Of a stretch of DNA of 15,167 bases, positions 1 through 6,819 are shown in pieces. This DNA comes from a bacterium (GTDB taxonomy: Bacteria > UBP14 > UBA6098 > B30-G16), in the NCBI GenBank assembly GCA_003645115.1, contig QNEG01000008.1, positions 1 to 15,167 on the forward strand. The letters are read 5' to 3'. The translations under genes were made by a program, and so were the position numbers. Positions within the stretch are counted from its first letter, which is position 1. Every line of letters starts with the position of its first letter. Under the pieces are notes generated by a model. That model was not told the DNA's origin. It made no database searches and saw only the letters and a program-made list of their open reading frames with translations.

Positions 1-5
1 AAAAA

Positions 6-767
6 ATGAAAAAGATAAAAATATTTATTTCGATATTATCTATATGTTTGATAGTTGGCTGTGCTGCAAAGAAAGCGACTGCACCACAAGATGTTTTATC
101 TGCTGTGTTTTCTCCGCAGGGATATCTTTATATAGAACAGGATGATGGTTATTCTGTCTGCGGAATCGACACATTGGGAAATATAATCAATTGTCAACCT
201 TTGGAAATTCCACATTCGGATGATTTCCGATTGATAGCGATAGATACGCCAAATAACCGGTATTTCTATGCTGGCGATGATTCAGTGTTTATGTTCGATA
301 GGACTACAGGATTGACCAGACCGATGACTCGTGGCGCATTCGCAGAAAATGTGGAGTGTGCTCGTGTCTCCCCCACGGGCGAATTTCTGGCGTTTTCATC
401 GGCGCTATGGAAACTCGGAGATGTCTCCTATTGGCGATTGGTGATAGTAGATGCAATCGAGGGCGGAATCGTTCATTATTGTGATTCATTGTTGGCACCC
501 GATGCTTTCCAGTGGATTAATCAGAATAGACTGGGATATATAATTCTTTGGAATGCTCAAGGTAAATTCGACACACTGGGCGCTATGTTCGATACACATC
601 GTCGAGTGGTGTTATCCACCAGAGATAGAACCACTGATTTCTTGCAAGTCCCCTGTAATCCTGTTTTATCTTATGATGGAGTGTGGAAAGTAAACATAAT
701 CGACAGTGTGGCGACGATAGAACAACTCAAGCAATTGCCACAACCAGATGAGGAACAAAATCCTTGA
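6..767 (+). CDS. Small exported lipoprotein of unknown function, propeller-like repeats
   Basis: Encodes 253 residues. Residues 1-19 form a lipoprotein signal peptide: basic start (MKKIK), hydrophobic core and lipobox I-V-G-C with the acylated cysteine at 19, so the mature protein should be membrane-anchored and face the periplasm or the surface. The remainder shows loosely repeated strand-turn-strand segments (around 31-50, 73-97, 117-135 and 218-232) with turns such as SPQG, SPTG and SYDG. These recall TolB/WD40-like blades, but there are too few for a complete propeller. No catalytic motif is visible. The start lies five bases from the window edge, so its ribosome binding site and upstream partners cannot be seen. 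The stop codon overlaps the -35 box of the promoter that follows. I do not recognise the family; the lipoprotein call is firm and the fold is a guess. Confidence 0.8.
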   Translation: MKKIKIFISILSICLIVGCAAKKATAPQDVLSAVFSPQGYLYIEQDDGYSVCGIDTLGNIINCQPLEIPHSDDFRLIAIDTPNNRYFYAGDDSVFMFDRTTGLTRPMTRGAFAENVECARVSPTGEFLAFSSALWKLGDVSYWRLVIVDAIEGGIVHYCDSLLAPDAFQWINQNRLGYIILWNAQGKFDTLGAMFDTHRRVVLSTRDRTTDFLQVPCNPVLSYDGVWKVNIIDSVATIEQLKQLPQPDEEQNP

Positions 768-791
768 CAGAAATTTGCCTTCCAATATATT
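764..791 (+). promoter_or_regulatory. Probable sigma70 promoter upstream of rex
   Basis: A consensus -35 TTGACA (764-769) is followed after 16 bp by TATATT (786-791). The -35 overlaps the stop codon of the lipoprotein gene. The predicted start of transcription, near 798, falls inside the Rex-type operator at 790-807, the classic layout for repression. The implied rex leader is long (about 370 nt) and would include the palindromic repeat, so a second promoter nearer rex is possible, although none stands out. Confidence 0.55.
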
Positions 792-807
792 GTGATAGAT
801 TTCACGA
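790..807 (+). promoter_or_regulatory. Rex operator (ROP-like palindrome)
   Basis: The 18-mer TTGTGATAGATTTCACGA agrees at 15 of 18 positions with the well-known Rex-site form TTGTGAAATATTTCACAA, including both TGTGA/TCAC half-sites. It overlaps the last two bases of the -10 box and the predicted transcription start. The next gene downstream encodes Rex itself, so autorepression released by high NADH is the simplest reading. Confidence 0.7.
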
Positions 808-927
808 TATCCATTACGAACAAAATAATTTATCTAAAAAATCGCATTGTAATGAACTCAACATTAGAAGAATTTGTATTTTATGCCTTAAATTAAATTG
901 ATTTAACCAGAATGGGGAATAGATGCT

Positions 928-1021
928 ATTTGTCATTTCGAGAAACAGAGTGGAGAGAAATCTTACATCGAATATGAAAAAATATTTCTCGCTCGATAAT
1001 TCAGGTTTAAAAATGACAAAT
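928..1021. repeat. 94-bp palindromic REP/MITE-like element
   Basis: Perfect 11-bp terminal inverted repeats (ATTTGTCATTT at 928-938 and its complement at 1011-1021) enclose a second inverted pair (GAGAAATCTT at 955-964 against AATATTTCTC at 981-990, 9 of 10 paired). The whole could fold as a long imperfect hairpin. There is no protein-coding content. The first 15 bases recur exactly at 11280-11294, so this is a dispersed family. Its position in the untranslated leader of rex is typical of small non-autonomous palindromic elements. Confidence 0.65.
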
Positions 1022-1154
1022 CTTTGCATTTTGCAGAAGACTTTTAAATTAGGTTTAAGAGAACTTATTCCATCGTTATCTCATCGAGGAATAGGTCTCT
1101 TTACTCATTAAGATAGTTTAGCTATCGGATTTCTTTTTGTAAATCCATTTTTTC

Positions 1155-1160
1155 AGGAGG
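1155..1160 (+). promoter_or_regulatory. Shine-Dalgarno of rex
   Basis: AGGAGG lies 6 nt before the ATG at 1167 and fixes that codon as the start of rex. Confidence 0.85.
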
Positions 1161-1166
1161 ATTTAT

Positions 1167-1820
1167 ATGGCAGAATATCACGGACCCACTCCAGTAGCGA
1201 CTGTGGAAAGGCTTTCTGTCTATTTGAGGACATTACAGGAGGCAAAAAAAGAGGGAAAGGAATTTATTTCATCGATACAAATAGGCAATCGCAATGGATT
1301 TACATCTGCTCAAGTGAGGAAAGACCTTTCCTGCTTTGGAAATTTCGGCAGAAAGGGAAAAGGTTATCACATAGACACATTAATTTCCAGTCTTAGAAAT
1401 ATATTGGGACTGGGAAAAAAATGGAAAGTCGCACTGATGGGATTGGGAAATCTAGGCGAGGCGCTCGCCGGACACAAGGGTTTTCAAAAGTCGGGATTCG
1501 ATATAGTAGCGATTTTCGATATCGACACTGAAAAAATCGGCACCAAGTATAAAGATATTCCGGTTTATCATCCTGAAAAATTGAGCGAAATAGCTGGCAA
1601 AGAAAATATCGAGATTGCAATAATCGCAGTCCCAAATTCTGCTGCAAAAAAATCCATTCAAAGAGTGGTGGATGCTAATATTAAAGGTATCCTGAATTTC
1701 ACTAATGTCAGACTACCGCTGGAGAAAGAATTCGTGATGAAAAACATCAATCTCGCCAGCGAACTGGAGACAATTTCGTATTATCTAACTCATCCCGACA
1801 GGATATGTCGTGGGGTATAG
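1167..1820 (+). CDS. rex: Redox-sensing transcriptional repressor Rex
   Basis: The 217-residue product has the normal Rex length and layout. Residues about 10-70 are the winged-helix DNA-binding domain, with the family recognition segment TSAQVRKDLSCFGNFGRKG (46-64). Residues 87-97 open the Rossmann domain with the dinucleotide motif GLGNLG (92-97), followed by the acidic strand end FDID (117-120). The C-terminal segment NINLASELETISYYL (193-207) is the swapped helix seen in Rex dimers. In characterised relatives Rex senses the NADH/NAD+ ratio: NAD+-bound or free protein binds operators and NADH releases it, controlling fermentative and respiratory genes. An AGGAGG ribosome site supports the start. 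The gene stands alone, converging on rodA, with a Rex-type operator in its own upstream region. No operator was seen before the other genes here. Assignment is firm. Confidence 0.95.
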   Translation: MAEYHGPTPVATVERLSVYLRTLQEAKKEGKEFISSIQIGNRNGFTSAQVRKDLSCFGNFGRKGKGYHIDTLISSLRNILGLGKKWKVALMGLGNLGEALAGHKGFQKSGFDIVAIFDIDTEKIGTKYKDIPVYHPEKLSEIAGKENIEIAIIAVPNSAAKKSIQRVVDANIKGILNFTNVRLPLEKEFVMKNINLASELETISYYLTHPDRICRGV

Positions 1821-1896
1821 AGTTTGTCTCAAAACCAATCACGATGTTATTGCGCTTCCGACTTATCGGGAGAGTGGACAATCCTTTATTCGAGCG

Positions 1897-1938
1897 GTCA
1901 TCAACAGATTGCTTCGGATTTTTAAATCTGGTAATGAC
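1897..1938. terminator. Stem-loop between convergent rex and rodA
   Basis: A 14-bp imperfect stem (1897-1910 with 1925-1938, two mismatches) encloses a 14-nt loop in the 151-bp gap between the two convergent genes. It has no U-tract on either side, so it may act as a bidirectional transcript end or RNA-stability hairpin rather than as a canonical Rho-independent terminator. Confidence 0.35.
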
Positions 1939-1971
1939 AGCTATGAAACAATCTGCATAATCCAATTTATA

Positions 1972-3162
1972 CTATTGTGGTTCTATAGCTTGGGAATGGA
2001 TATTTTGAAGTATTCCAATCATCGCCCAGAAAGTGATTAGTGATGACCCGCCGGCAGAAACGAATGGCAATGGAATTCCAGTAATCGGCGCCAGTCCGAT
2101 AGTCATAGCGATATTTATAAATACCTGAAAAAAAATTATTCCTGCGATACCCATTGCCACTACCGATGCAAATGGAGTTCGTGCCGAGGAGGAAATATCC
2201 AGTATCTTCTTCAACAATACCCAGAACATAAATAATAATATGGCTACACCAACAAAACCGAACTGTTCTCCCATAACGGAGAATACGAAATCGGAATGTT
2301 TTGCTGGCAGGAATGCCAATTTTGTTTGAGTTCCCTGTAGTAATCCTTTACCGAGGACACCGCCCGAACCGATAGCAATTTTCGACTGAATCAATTGATA
2401 CCCTGCGCCGAATGGGTCGTGATGCGGATTCAAAAATACCATAATTCGTTCTCTTTGGTACGGATGCAATTTAGACCACACATAGGGTGTGGATGTGCCG
2501 ATGAAAATTGCCATTGTCAATACTATTATAAATTTTACTGGAGCGATGCGCCATTTTATCAGCACCGAGACTAAAATAATCATATAAATCACCCACACAA
2601 TCCAATGGACTGCGCTTAGCATCGCCAGAAATGGAGTTAGTAATAAGAATAGATGAAGTGGTCTAACTCCACCAGCATAGAGCATAACAAATAATAGGAC
2701 ACAAAACACTATGCCAGTTCCCAGGTCGGGTTCGGCGACCACCAGGAAAAATGGCGGGACAATCAATAATAAACTTACCGCGATTGTTTTCACTGAATCC
2801 ACATTTTTTAGATTATCTCGAATCCATCGCCCGATAATTAAAACCATCGCCAACTTGGAGAATTCCGATGGCTGAATTCGGAATATCCCGAAACCTAACC
2901 ATCTTTTTACTTCACCGCTCTGAAGCAATGTGATACCTAAAATCGCTATTATTATGATATAATAAATATATGCCAGTCCATCGTGTATTCTGATTGGGAT
3001 TCGCCAGAAGATGAACATAACTCCGATTGCGATAAGCAAGAATGCGGATTGTCGAAGATATAGATTTTCCAATTCCGTTCCATATACTGCGGAATATATC
3101 GCGATTATGCCGACTACCGAGATTGTCAGCGCTACCAGGAAAAGTCCCCAATTGAATTTCAT
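1972..3162 (-). CDS. rodA: SEDS-family peptidoglycan glycosyltransferase RodA
   Basis: The 396-residue product is an integral inner-membrane protein with about ten hydrophobic segments and the SEDS signature blocks in order: QPSEFSKLA (97-105), EPDLGTG (144-150), the extracellular loop HDPFGAGYQLIQSKIAIGSGG (249-268), GTQTKLAFLP with HSDFVF (277-294), and GIPLPFVSAGGSS (362-374). D249 in the DPxGAGYQ motif matches the aspartate essential for glycan polymerisation in RodA/FtsW. Length and the SKIAIGSGG and GTQTKLAFLP blocks favour RodA (cell elongation) over FtsW. RodA works with a class B penicillin-binding protein, which is not in this window. It is the last gene of the ruvC-lipoprotein-rodA operon, 19 nt after the lipoprotein gene, with only a weak ribosome site. 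An alanine replaces the tyrosine or glutamine usual before GGSS. Confidence 0.92.
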   Translation of the reverse strand: MKFNWGLFLVALTISVVGIIAIYSAVYGTELENLYLRQSAFLLIAIGVMFIFWRIPIRIHDGLAYIYYIIIIAILGITLLQSGEVKRWLGFGIFRIQPSEFSKLAMVLIIGRWIRDNLKNVDSVKTIAVSLLLIVPPFFLVVAEPDLGTGIVFCVLLFVMLYAGGVRPLHLFLLLTPFLAMLSAVHWIVWVIYMIILVSVLIKWRIAPVKFIIVLTMAIFIGTSTPYVWSKLHPYQRERIMVFLNPHHDPFGAGYQLIQSKIAIGSGGVLGKGLLQGTQTKLAFLPAKHSDFVFSVMGEQFGFVGVAILLFMFWVLLKKILDISSSARTPFASVVAMGIAGIIFFQVFINIAMTIGLAPITGIPLPFVSAGGSSLITFWAMIGILQNIHSQAIEPQ

Positions 3163-3181
3163 AATATCACTTTGGTTTTTA

Positions 3182-4237
3182 TCATTTTCTTTTTCTCAAA
3201 TTTTCGAGAAATCGGGCAGTATCCATTTCGAATGAATTTATAATCACTTCGCAGTGTCGAATATAAGGCTCCTTACGGATACCGGGAGCGAATACTGCTC
3301 CATCCAATATGTATCTTCGCTGGTTTAGTGTATCATCGAATACATATCCTACCACTGGTCCGCCAGCGACTGCATTGATATTTTTCCAGCGCGCTCGATA
3401 TTTTATCGCAGGAAATTCATTTAATTCAGAATGCTCATACACCAATGTTCCATCTACCAGAGAATCGCCCTCGTAATATATCTGGCAAAGACTATCCCTG
3501 GTGTGCCTTAACCATTTTAATGACAATTTTCCCTTAATTGTAGAATTCAGTGGAGTCCACCAGACAAATACCCATCGCTCTGGTTCCAGTGCACGAAGCC
3601 ACAAAAATCGATTTTTTGCATTACCTGATTCCCATTCGAACATCCGAGGAACTCTAATACCGAAGCCGTATTCCTCCACTATCCTTCTCTCCAGTTCATA
3701 TCGCTCTGTCTCGCCACTATATTTACTATACAACCATCGAGCAACATTTTCATTGGTAAAATTATTTATAGTCTCGAATATAGTATCCATATTGGTTAAT
3801 ATATATTTACGAATTTCCTGGGGAGTATTTGCAGTCAATATCAGCAATATCTGATTTTTCGCCCAGACATCTGATTTCACAAAGAATATTTTCTCGCCCT
3901 GTTCCACTTTATTATATGCTTCCTCGGATAGTGAATTTCTAATCAATGCACCAAATTCTCCCTGCGATTGCAATGATGCGGCTATCAATACGATATGATG
4001 GCGAGTGGCATCGTGGAAAGTAAGTGTATCGCCCCATATAATCCGCAATAATTTTTCCGGTCGTGGAGTTATAATTTTGTGTTCGATTGCAATTTGTAAT
4101 GGTTGGCGGACATATTCGATTTCCTGTGGGTCGGCGAATGCAAATACCGCATTATAACTACCGATAGCCTCGGGCTTGAAATCCGAGCAACCGCAAATAA
4201 ATAAAAAGGTTATAAATATTGGCAGTAATTTTCGCAT
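3182..4237 (-). CDS. DUF4837-like lipoprotein
   Basis: The frame is open from an ATG at 4258 (358 residues), but I prefer the ATG at 4237 (351 residues). It gives a textbook signal peptide, MRKLLPIFITFLFICGC, with lipobox I-C-G-C and acylated Cys17, and a GGA lies about 12 nt upstream. The 4258 start has no Shine-Dalgarno and sits 10 nt after the ruvC stop. The mature part has no enzyme motif. Features such as paired alpha/beta segments, a WGDTLTF turn and the aromatic stretch RWVFVWWTP (222-230) resemble the DUF4837 family of Bacteroidetes lipoproteins, whose function is unknown. That assignment is from memory of the family and needs a profile search. Its place between ruvC and rodA, 19 nt before rodA, means co-transcription; a role in the envelope next to RodA is speculation. 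Confidence 0.75.
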   Translation of the reverse strand: MRKLLPIFITFLFICGCSDFKPEAIGSYNAVFAFADPQEIEYVRQPLQIAIEHKIITPRPEKLLRIIWGDTLTFHDATRHHIVLIAASLQSQGEFGALIRNSLSEEAYNKVEQGEKIFFVKSDVWAKNQILLILTANTPQEIRKYILTNMDTIFETINNFTNENVARWLYSKYSGETERYELERRIVEEYGFGIRVPRMFEWESGNAKNRFLWLRALEPERWVFVWWTPLNSTIKGKLSLKWLRHTRDSLCQIYYEGDSLVDGTLVYEHSELNEFPAIKYRARWKNINAVAGGPVVGYVFDDTLNQRRYILDGAVFAPGIRKEPYIRHCEVIINSFEMDTARFLENLRKRK

Positions 4238-4268
4238 AATATGAAAAATTCCATTCAAAATTATAAAG

Positions 4269-4745
4269 TCAAGCAGATATTTTTTGCCTGTGAAGATATG
4301 CTATTGCAATCGCTATTGCATCGGAAGTATCCAGAGGGATATCCTCTTTTATATTCAATATATTTTTTACCATATATGCGACCTGATTTTTGGTGGCATT
4401 TCCATTTCCGGTGAGTGCCAGTTTCGCCTCCGCAGGGGAAATACTTTCAATCGAAACATTGTTATGATATGCGCATAATAGGATAGCGCCTCTGGCTTCA
4501 CCCAATCGAATTAGCGTTTTCACATTTAGACCATAAAATGGGCTTTCTACTACTAAAATATTCGGGGAGTGTTTTTCTATAATCTCGGATACTGCATCGT
4601 ATATTTTCGCCAGACCACTGGCAGGTTTCCTCGAACCGACTCGGTATATTCCACTTTCTATCAGGCGCAATCGATTTTTTCCATCGCCATCCACCACACC
4701 CCATCCCAGAATTTGCGTGCCGGGGTCTATTCCCAGAACTATCAT
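4269..4745 (-). CDS. ruvC: Crossover junction endodeoxyribonuclease RuvC
   Basis: The 158-residue product is full length for RuvC, the dimeric cytoplasmic nuclease that cuts Holliday junctions with RuvAB during recombination. The RNase H-like core shows the metal-binding acids in their usual places: D7 in GIDPGT, E67 in VVES, and D139 and D142 in DTSDAIAIA. The family stretches FYGLNVKTLIRLGEARGAI (70-88) and GNGNATKNQVAYMV (113-126) are also intact. A GAGGGG ribosome site stands about 7 nt before the ATG, and a strong promoter at 4769-4797 reads into it. It heads a three-gene operon with the DUF4837-like lipoprotein and rodA. ruvA and ruvB are not in the window. Confidence 0.95.
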   Translation of the reverse strand: MIVLGIDPGTQILGWGVVDGDGKNRLRLIESGIYRVGSRKPASGLAKIYDAVSEIIEKHSPNILVVESPFYGLNVKTLIRLGEARGAILLCAYHNNVSIESISPAEAKLALTGNGNATKNQVAYMVKNILNIKEDIPLDTSDAIAIAIAYLHRQKISA

Positions 4746-4768
4746 CGATTTCCCCTCGCTTTTTTATA

Positions 4769-4797
4769 AGAATACTGTTCATAAGCGGTATTGTCAA
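4769..4797 (-). promoter_or_regulatory. Promoter of the ruvC-lipoprotein-rodA operon
   Basis: On the minus strand TTGACA (4797-4792) is followed after 17 bp by TATTCT (4774-4769): a perfect -35, optimal spacing and a good -10. Transcription would start near 4762, leaving a leader of under 20 nt that contains the ruvC Shine-Dalgarno. Confidence 0.7.
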
Positions 4798-4824
4798 TGA
4801 TTGTTTATTTTATTTCCAAATTAC

Positions 4825-4852
4825 TTGACACGAAAAAACAAATTCATATTTT
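4825..4852 (+). promoter_or_regulatory. Promoter of the UPF0173 hydrolase-PLD operon
   Basis: TTGACA (4825-4830), a 16-bp spacer and TATTTT (4847-4852). It lies back to back with the ruvC promoter, only 27 bp apart. A perfect 6-bp dyad, CACGAA (4829-4834) and TTCGTG (4854-4859), brackets the spacer and -10 and might be an operator. Confidence 0.55.
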
Positions 4853-4867
4853 ATTCGTGAATTAGAC

Positions 4868-4875
4868 AAGGAGGT
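4868..4875 (+). promoter_or_regulatory. Strong Shine-Dalgarno of the UPF0173 hydrolase
   Basis: AAGGAGGT is a near-perfect complement of the 16S rRNA tail, 4 nt before the ATG at 4880. It is among the strongest ribosome sites in the window. Confidence 0.85.
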
Positions 4876-4879
4876 ATAT

Positions 4880-5563
4880 ATGGCAAGCATTCGCTTTCTT
4901 GGGCATTCCGCATTCGAACTCGATATCAACAAGAAAAAAATCCTGATAGACCCGTTCATAACAGGGAATCCTCAAGCTGTGTGCAAACCAAGAGACTTAA
5001 GTCCCGATTATATAGTAGTGACACACGGTCATAGCGACCATCTCGGCGATGCGATAGATATCGCTATAAAGAACAAGGCAACTATTATCGCTCCATTCGA
5101 ATTGGCGATGTATTGCGGGAATAAGGGCGCAAAAACACACGCTATGCATATCGGCGGTTCATATCCATTCGACTTCGGAGTGATAAAATTCACAAATGCA
5201 CTACATGGTTCTACTATTATCCAGGAGGAAAATTTTATTCCCGCTGGCAATCCGGTAGGAGTTCTAATCGAAGCATCTGGCAAGACTATTTATCATGCTG
5301 GAGATACCGGATTATTCGGCGATATGGAATTGATAGGCGACCGATATAATATCGATCTCGCATTGTTGCCTATCGGCGGGAATTTCACTATGGATATAGA
5401 GGATGCCTCTTATGCGACGAAACTGTTAAAGCCTAAGGTAGTAATCCCGATGCATTATAATACATTTCCTGTAATAGAAGCCGACCCGAATGAATTTGCA
5501 GCGCGAATTTCATCATCGATTAGAGTGGTGATTCTCAACCCCGGCGAGGAATTTGAATTTTAA
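4880..5563 (+). CDS. UPF0173 metal-dependent hydrolase (metallo-beta-lactamase fold)
   Basis: The 227-residue product has the length typical of the UPF0173 (YtkL-like) family. The metallo-beta-lactamase metal site is complete: THGHSDH (48-54, ligands H49, H51, D53, H54), H109 in ALHGS, D142 in YHAGDTGLFGD, and H192 in IPMHYNTFP. The N-terminal block FLGHSAFEL (6-14) is also a family hallmark. There is no signal peptide, so it is cytoplasmic. The physiological substrate of the family is not established; hydrolysis of an ester or phosphodiester bond by a two-metal centre is expected from the fold. The promoter at 4825-4852 and a strong AAGGAGGT site precede it. The PLD-like lipoprotein gene follows after 8 nt, so the two are co-transcribed. 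Confidence 0.93.
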   Translation: MASIRFLGHSAFELDINKKKILIDPFITGNPQAVCKPRDLSPDYIVVTHGHSDHLGDAIDIAIKNKATIIAPFELAMYCGNKGAKTHAMHIGGSYPFDFGVIKFTNALHGSTIIQEENFIPAGNPVGVLIEASGKTIYHAGDTGLFGDMELIGDRYNIDLALLPIGGNFTMDIEDASYATKLLKPKVVIPMHYNTFPVIEADPNEFAARISSSIRVVILNPGEEFEF

Positions 5564-5571
5564 TATATAGT

Positions 5572-6624
5572 ATGAGAAAGAAAACACTATATATAATATT
5601 ATTATCGCTGATAATAATCACTGGTTGCACCAATCCCAGATATAATCCCACTCCGGGGCAAGGTAGTTTCGAGACCATATTCACCGACCCTGATGGCTAT
5701 GAAGAAACTTTGGAACGAGTATTGGAACTAATCGATGCAGCGGATAATTCTATCTATTTAGCCTGTTATGGGTTGGACCTAACCGATATATCGGAAGCAC
5801 TGATAAATGCGCATAATAATGATATCCAAGTTCGTGTAGTATGCGATAATAGCAGTTATAGCTCCGACCCATCATATTGCTTCAGAGATATGCAAAACCA
5901 GGGAATAGAAATCGCATACGATTATGATGACAATATATCCCACAACAAGACGATAATCATTGACAGCTCGATTGTGTGGACTGGTTCGACTAATTTCACT
6001 TACAACGGATTTTTCCTGAACAACAATAATGTAATTATAATAAATTCGAGTGAAGTTGCCGAAGCCTATATCGATGATTTCTCGCAGATGTTTTCGGGAT
6101 ATTTCCATGGGAATAAGACATCTAATGGAATCGAGGAAGTCACCGTAGCGGATGGATATGTGGAGGTATTATTCGGACCGCAGGACAACCCCGCAAGCAA
6201 AATAATCGAGCGAATCGAGGAAGCTCAATCCAGTATAGTATTTTGTATTTATGCATTCACGATGGAGGAAATCGCTTCGGCTTTAATCTCCGCATTCCAG
6301 CGAGGAATCACTGTCCATGGGATTTTCGATGAAGGCACTATTCACGATTCGCCCACACAGTATTATAATTTAGTCGATGCGGGAGTCGATGTTAGGATAG
6401 ACCCTTGTCCATACGCTTTCCATCATAAATTTATGGTAATCGACAAGGACGGAGAAAATCCAATAGTGATTACAGGCAGTGGCAACTGGAGTTATAGCGG
6501 AAGTTATTACAATGATGAAAATTTCCTTATAATTCACAGTGGAACAATCGCAGAGACATATTACGAGGAATTTCTTCGATGGTGGGATATAACTAATTTT
6601 TTCGCTTATTCTGAACTCCAGTAA
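5572..6624 (+). CDS. Exported phospholipase D-like lipoprotein with two HKD motifs
   Basis: The 350-residue product begins with a lipoprotein signal peptide (MRKKTLYII..., lipobox I-T-G-C, acylated Cys19). Two PLD repeats follow. The first has H124-x-K126-x4-D131 with GSTNFTYNG (138-146). The second has H284-x-K286-x4-D291 with GSGNWSYSG (302-310). Both HKD sites look intact, so one composite active site with phosphodiesterase activity is expected. Family members range from phospholipases to Nuc-type endonucleases, and the substrate cannot be read from sequence. Repeat length and spacing resemble the Nuc/PLDc_2 group, duplicated, more than cardiolipin synthases, since there are no transmembrane helices besides the signal. 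The start is 8 nt after the upstream stop with no good ribosome site, suggesting translational coupling. Confidence 0.9.
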   Translation: MRKKTLYIILLSLIIITGCTNPRYNPTPGQGSFETIFTDPDGYEETLERVLELIDAADNSIYLACYGLDLTDISEALINAHNNDIQVRVVCDNSSYSSDPSYCFRDMQNQGIEIAYDYDDNISHNKTIIIDSSIVWTGSTNFTYNGFFLNNNNVIIINSSEVAEAYIDDFSQMFSGYFHGNKTSNGIEEVTVADGYVEVLFGPQDNPASKIIERIEEAQSSIVFCIYAFTMEEIASALISAFQRGITVHGIFDEGTIHDSPTQYYNLVDAGVDVRIDPCPYAFHHKFMVIDKDGENPIVITGSGNWSYSGSYYNDENFLIIHSGTIAETYYEEFLRWWDITNFFAYSELQ

Positions 6625-6819
6625 GGGAGTCGATATTTTGAACCCCTACAAAATTTCGCAGACAAATTGAATGGATTAAGAATGCGGATATTTTATGAGC
6701 AGGACGCATTGTTCCCTACGAATAACACTTTCTTCCATCTGCGGTTATCTGCGCTGTTCTTTGGTTCCGCACACTAAAGGATGCAATCCACAACCTAAAG
6801 GATGTGGTTGAGGTGTTTC
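6625..6819. repeat. Repeat-rich spacer between convergent genes
   Basis: No gene is visible here. It contains: a GTAAGGG/CCCCTAC inverted pair (6621-6627 with 6643-6649) overlapping the PLD-lipoprotein stop; a segment bounded by TGAGCAGG and CCCTACG (6696-6720) like the 3' part of the coding repeat at 6922-6999; a direct repeat ATCTGCG (6737-6743 and 6747-6753); and a 21-bp-period direct repeat CTAAAGGATG (6774-6783 and 6795-6804). It looks like a landing zone for small repeats. Confidence 0.5.
6788..6807. terminator. Stem-loop beyond the stops of the PLD-lipoprotein and C25 genes
   Basis: CCACAACC and GGATGTGG pair at 7 of 8 positions around a TAAA loop. The hairpin begins 13 nt after the stop of the C25 protease gene on the minus strand and lies 164 nt past the PLD-lipoprotein stop on the plus strand. 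There is no clear U-tract, so termination is plausible but unproven. It overlaps the 21-bp direct repeat. Confidence 0.35.

Larger units (their letters stand above)
768..1166. other. 399-bp non-coding leader region upstream of rex
   Basis: This gap holds the -10 half of the promoter, the Rex operator, a 94-bp inverted-repeat element (928-1021), a weak hairpin at 1112-1126 (GATAG/CTATC, loop about 5 nt) followed by a short T-rich stretch, and the rex Shine-Dalgarno. The only open frame, 923-1111, starts inside the repeat, has no ribosome binding site and is not considered a gene. No tRNA-like or riboswitch-like fold was recognised. Confidence 0.6.

Noticed and set aside
923..1111. 62-codon open frame before rex
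   Set aside because: It begins inside the palindromic repeat, has no Shine-Dalgarno and no recognisable protein character.
1112..1140. Terminator or attenuator hairpin upstream of rex
   Set aside because: The stem is only 5 bp with weak pairing and the T-run is interrupted; not enough to call.
1810..2040. 76-codon plus-strand frame overlapping the ends of rex and rodA
   Set aside because: It overlaps two certain genes, covers a predicted stem-loop and has no ribosome site.
4284..4797. Several open frames on both strands over ruvC
   Set aside because: They are shadows of ruvC, whose catalytic residues are all present in its own frame.
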